The notes beneath the pieces are model-generated. The model saw nothing but the letters and a program-made list of their open reading frames with translations. It was not told the DNA's origin and made no database searches. DNA of 64,000 bases from Cystobacter ferrugineus. GTDB taxonomy: Bacteria; Myxococcota; Myxococcia; Myxococcales; Myxococcaceae. The translations under genes and the position numbers were made by a program. Shown in pieces: positions 63,168 to 64,000 of this stretch (position 1 is the stretch's first letter; each line of letters opens with the position of its first letter). The stretch lies in the NCBI RefSeq assembly GCF_001887355.1, contig NZ_MPIN01000008.1, positions 175,935 through 239,934 on the forward strand, written 5' to 3'.

Positions 63168-63923
63168 ATGAGGTACCTGGCCACCCTGTGGTTCTGGCTC
63201 GTCTTCCTGAGCACCGCCCCGTTCTGCACGGCGATCGGAGCGCTGATCTGGCTCGTCACCTGGCCCTTCGACCGGAACCGCAACGCGCTGCACGCCTTCG
63301 TGTGTGGCTGGTGCCACGTGCTCTACCTGTCGTGGCCGGGCTGGCGGGTGCGCATCGAGGGCCGCGAGCTGTTGCCTCCGGGGCCCTCGGTGCTCGTGGC
63401 CAACCACCAGTCCGCGTCGGACATCCTCGCGTCCATGGGGCTCAACCACCCGTTCAAGTTCGTCGCCAAGGAGGCGGTCTTCCGCACGCCGTGCGTCGGG
63501 TGGCTGATGCAGTTGATGGAGTACGTCCCGGTGAAGCGGGGCCATCCCCAGGCGATGGAGCGGATGCTGGAGGACTGCCGCGGGTGGCTGCGGCGGGGGG
63601 TGGCGGTGTTCATCTACCCGGAGGGCACCTACGCGCGCACGCGCGAGCCCCTGCCCTTCAAGCGCGGCGCCTTCCAACTGGCCATCGCGGAGCAGGTGCC
63701 CGTGGTGCCGGTGGTCATCGAGGGCACGACGGATGTCATCGCGGGGGATGGGCCGTTGATGGGGGCGAGCGCCCGGGTGCGGGTGCGCGTGCTGCCGCCG
63801 GTGCCGGCGCAGGCGCTCGGGGAGGATCCGGTGGAGCTGGCCGGACGCGTGCGCGACATGCACCTCGAGGCGCTGGGCCTGCGCGCGAAGCAGGGCGAGT
63901 CGCCCGAGCAGCGGGTGGCCTGA
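63168..63923 (+). CDS. plsC: 1-acyl-sn-glycerol-3-phosphate acyltransferase
   Basis: A 251 aa membrane-associated acyltransferase with two N-terminal hydrophobic segments (LWFWLVFLSTAPFCTAIGAL, then FVCGWCHVLYL). The catalytic H-x4-D motif occurs as NHQSASD, followed by FVAKEAVFRTP, PVKRG, and the acyl-acceptor-binding YPEGTYAR. It transfers an acyl chain to lysophosphatidic acid in phospholipid synthesis. Bacteria often carry several PlsC paralogues, so the precise acceptor is uncertain. Start chosen where the first helix begins. Confidence 0.9.
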   Translation: MRYLATLWFWLVFLSTAPFCTAIGALIWLVTWPFDRNRNALHAFVCGWCHVLYLSWPGWRVRIEGRELLPPGPSVLVANHQSASDILASMGLNHPFKFVAKEAVFRTPCVGWLMQLMEYVPVKRGHPQAMERMLEDCRGWLRRGVAVFIYPEGTYARTREPLPFKRGAFQLAIAEQVPVVPVVIEGTTDVIAGDGPLMGASARVRVRVLPPVPAQALGEDPVELAGRVRDMHLEALGLRAKQGESPEQRVA

Positions 63924-63933
63924 GCCCGGGGGC

Positions 63934-64000
63934 TCACAACGTGATGTGGCCCTCGAGGTAGAGCACCGCCTGACCACCGATGCCCACGCGCTCGCCGCGA
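63934..64000 (-). CDS. C-terminal end of a probable PhzF-family protein (partial)
   Basis: The window ends inside a gene on the minus strand; only its last 21 codons are visible before TGA at 63934-63936. They read RGERVGIGGQAVLYLEGHIT, similar to the C-terminal strand-turn-strand (VxIGGQAVxxxxGxL) of PhzF/YddE-type isomerases. It is convergent with plsC, with 10 bases between stops. The family call rests on this short segment only. Confidence 0.5.
   Translation of the reverse strand, partial: RGERVGIGGQAVLYLEGHITL

Overview
This is a high-GC, densely coded chromosome segment, almost certainly from a myxobacterium of the Cystobacter/Archangium/Myxococcus type. The evidence is a DUF2378 (TIGR02265, Myxococcales-restricted) protein at 28392-28994, a CglD-like gliding lipoprotein at 54282-57620, many secreted lipoproteins with Asp/Ala/Gly/Pro-rich linkers, and several soluble or PAS-bearing histidine kinases. 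About 42 protein genes are supported, plus one decayed gene and one gene cut by the right edge. No rRNA, tRNA, CRISPR array, integrase or insertion sequence was seen.

Layout. 63-3229: a LysM/HET-C protein translationally coupled to a small lipoprotein. 3403-4926: a tannase-like lipoprotein esterase, followed by a strong hairpin. 5052-13879: a six-gene galactose/galactofuranose cluster (GH2 glycosidase, galK, glycosyltransferase, glf, a GH1-RmlD fusion, galE), followed by the 3' remnant of an intradiol dioxygenase gene. 14273-17688: poorly characterised lipoproteins, secreted proteins and a membrane protein. 17814-21549: two paralogous secreted PQQ-type sugar dehydrogenases in inverted orientation around an rhtA-like exporter. 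21708-30201: a cytochrome P450, a full-length Lhr helicase, a PAS-only protein, the DUF2378 protein and a Rieske oxygenase. 30313-36841: an erythromycin-esterase-family protein, two lipoproteins, a SAM hydrolase (DUF62) and an outer-membrane-like beta protein.

37168-40849 is a compact phosphorelay cassette: PAS histidine kinase, single-domain response regulator and REC-PAS-kinase-REC hybrid, the last two overlapping by 4 bp. It is followed by a MATE exporter, a VWA lipoprotein, SthA transhydrogenase, an MBL-fold hydrolase and an M14 carboxypeptidase. 48387-53062 pairs a class III cyclase/ATPase/TPR protein with a membrane histidine kinase. 53096-57620 holds an AA10 lytic polysaccharide monooxygenase and the CglD-like lipoprotein, separated by a clear intrinsic terminator. 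57887-62919 is sbcDC, then a PlsC acyltransferase, then the end of a probable PhzF-family gene.

The regions most worth follow-up are the Galf cluster with its glycosidase-reductase fusion, the LysM/HET-C plus lipoprotein pair, the inverted sugar-dehydrogenase duplication, and the decayed dioxygenase. Functions are assigned by recognising motifs and family signatures by eye; no database search was run.
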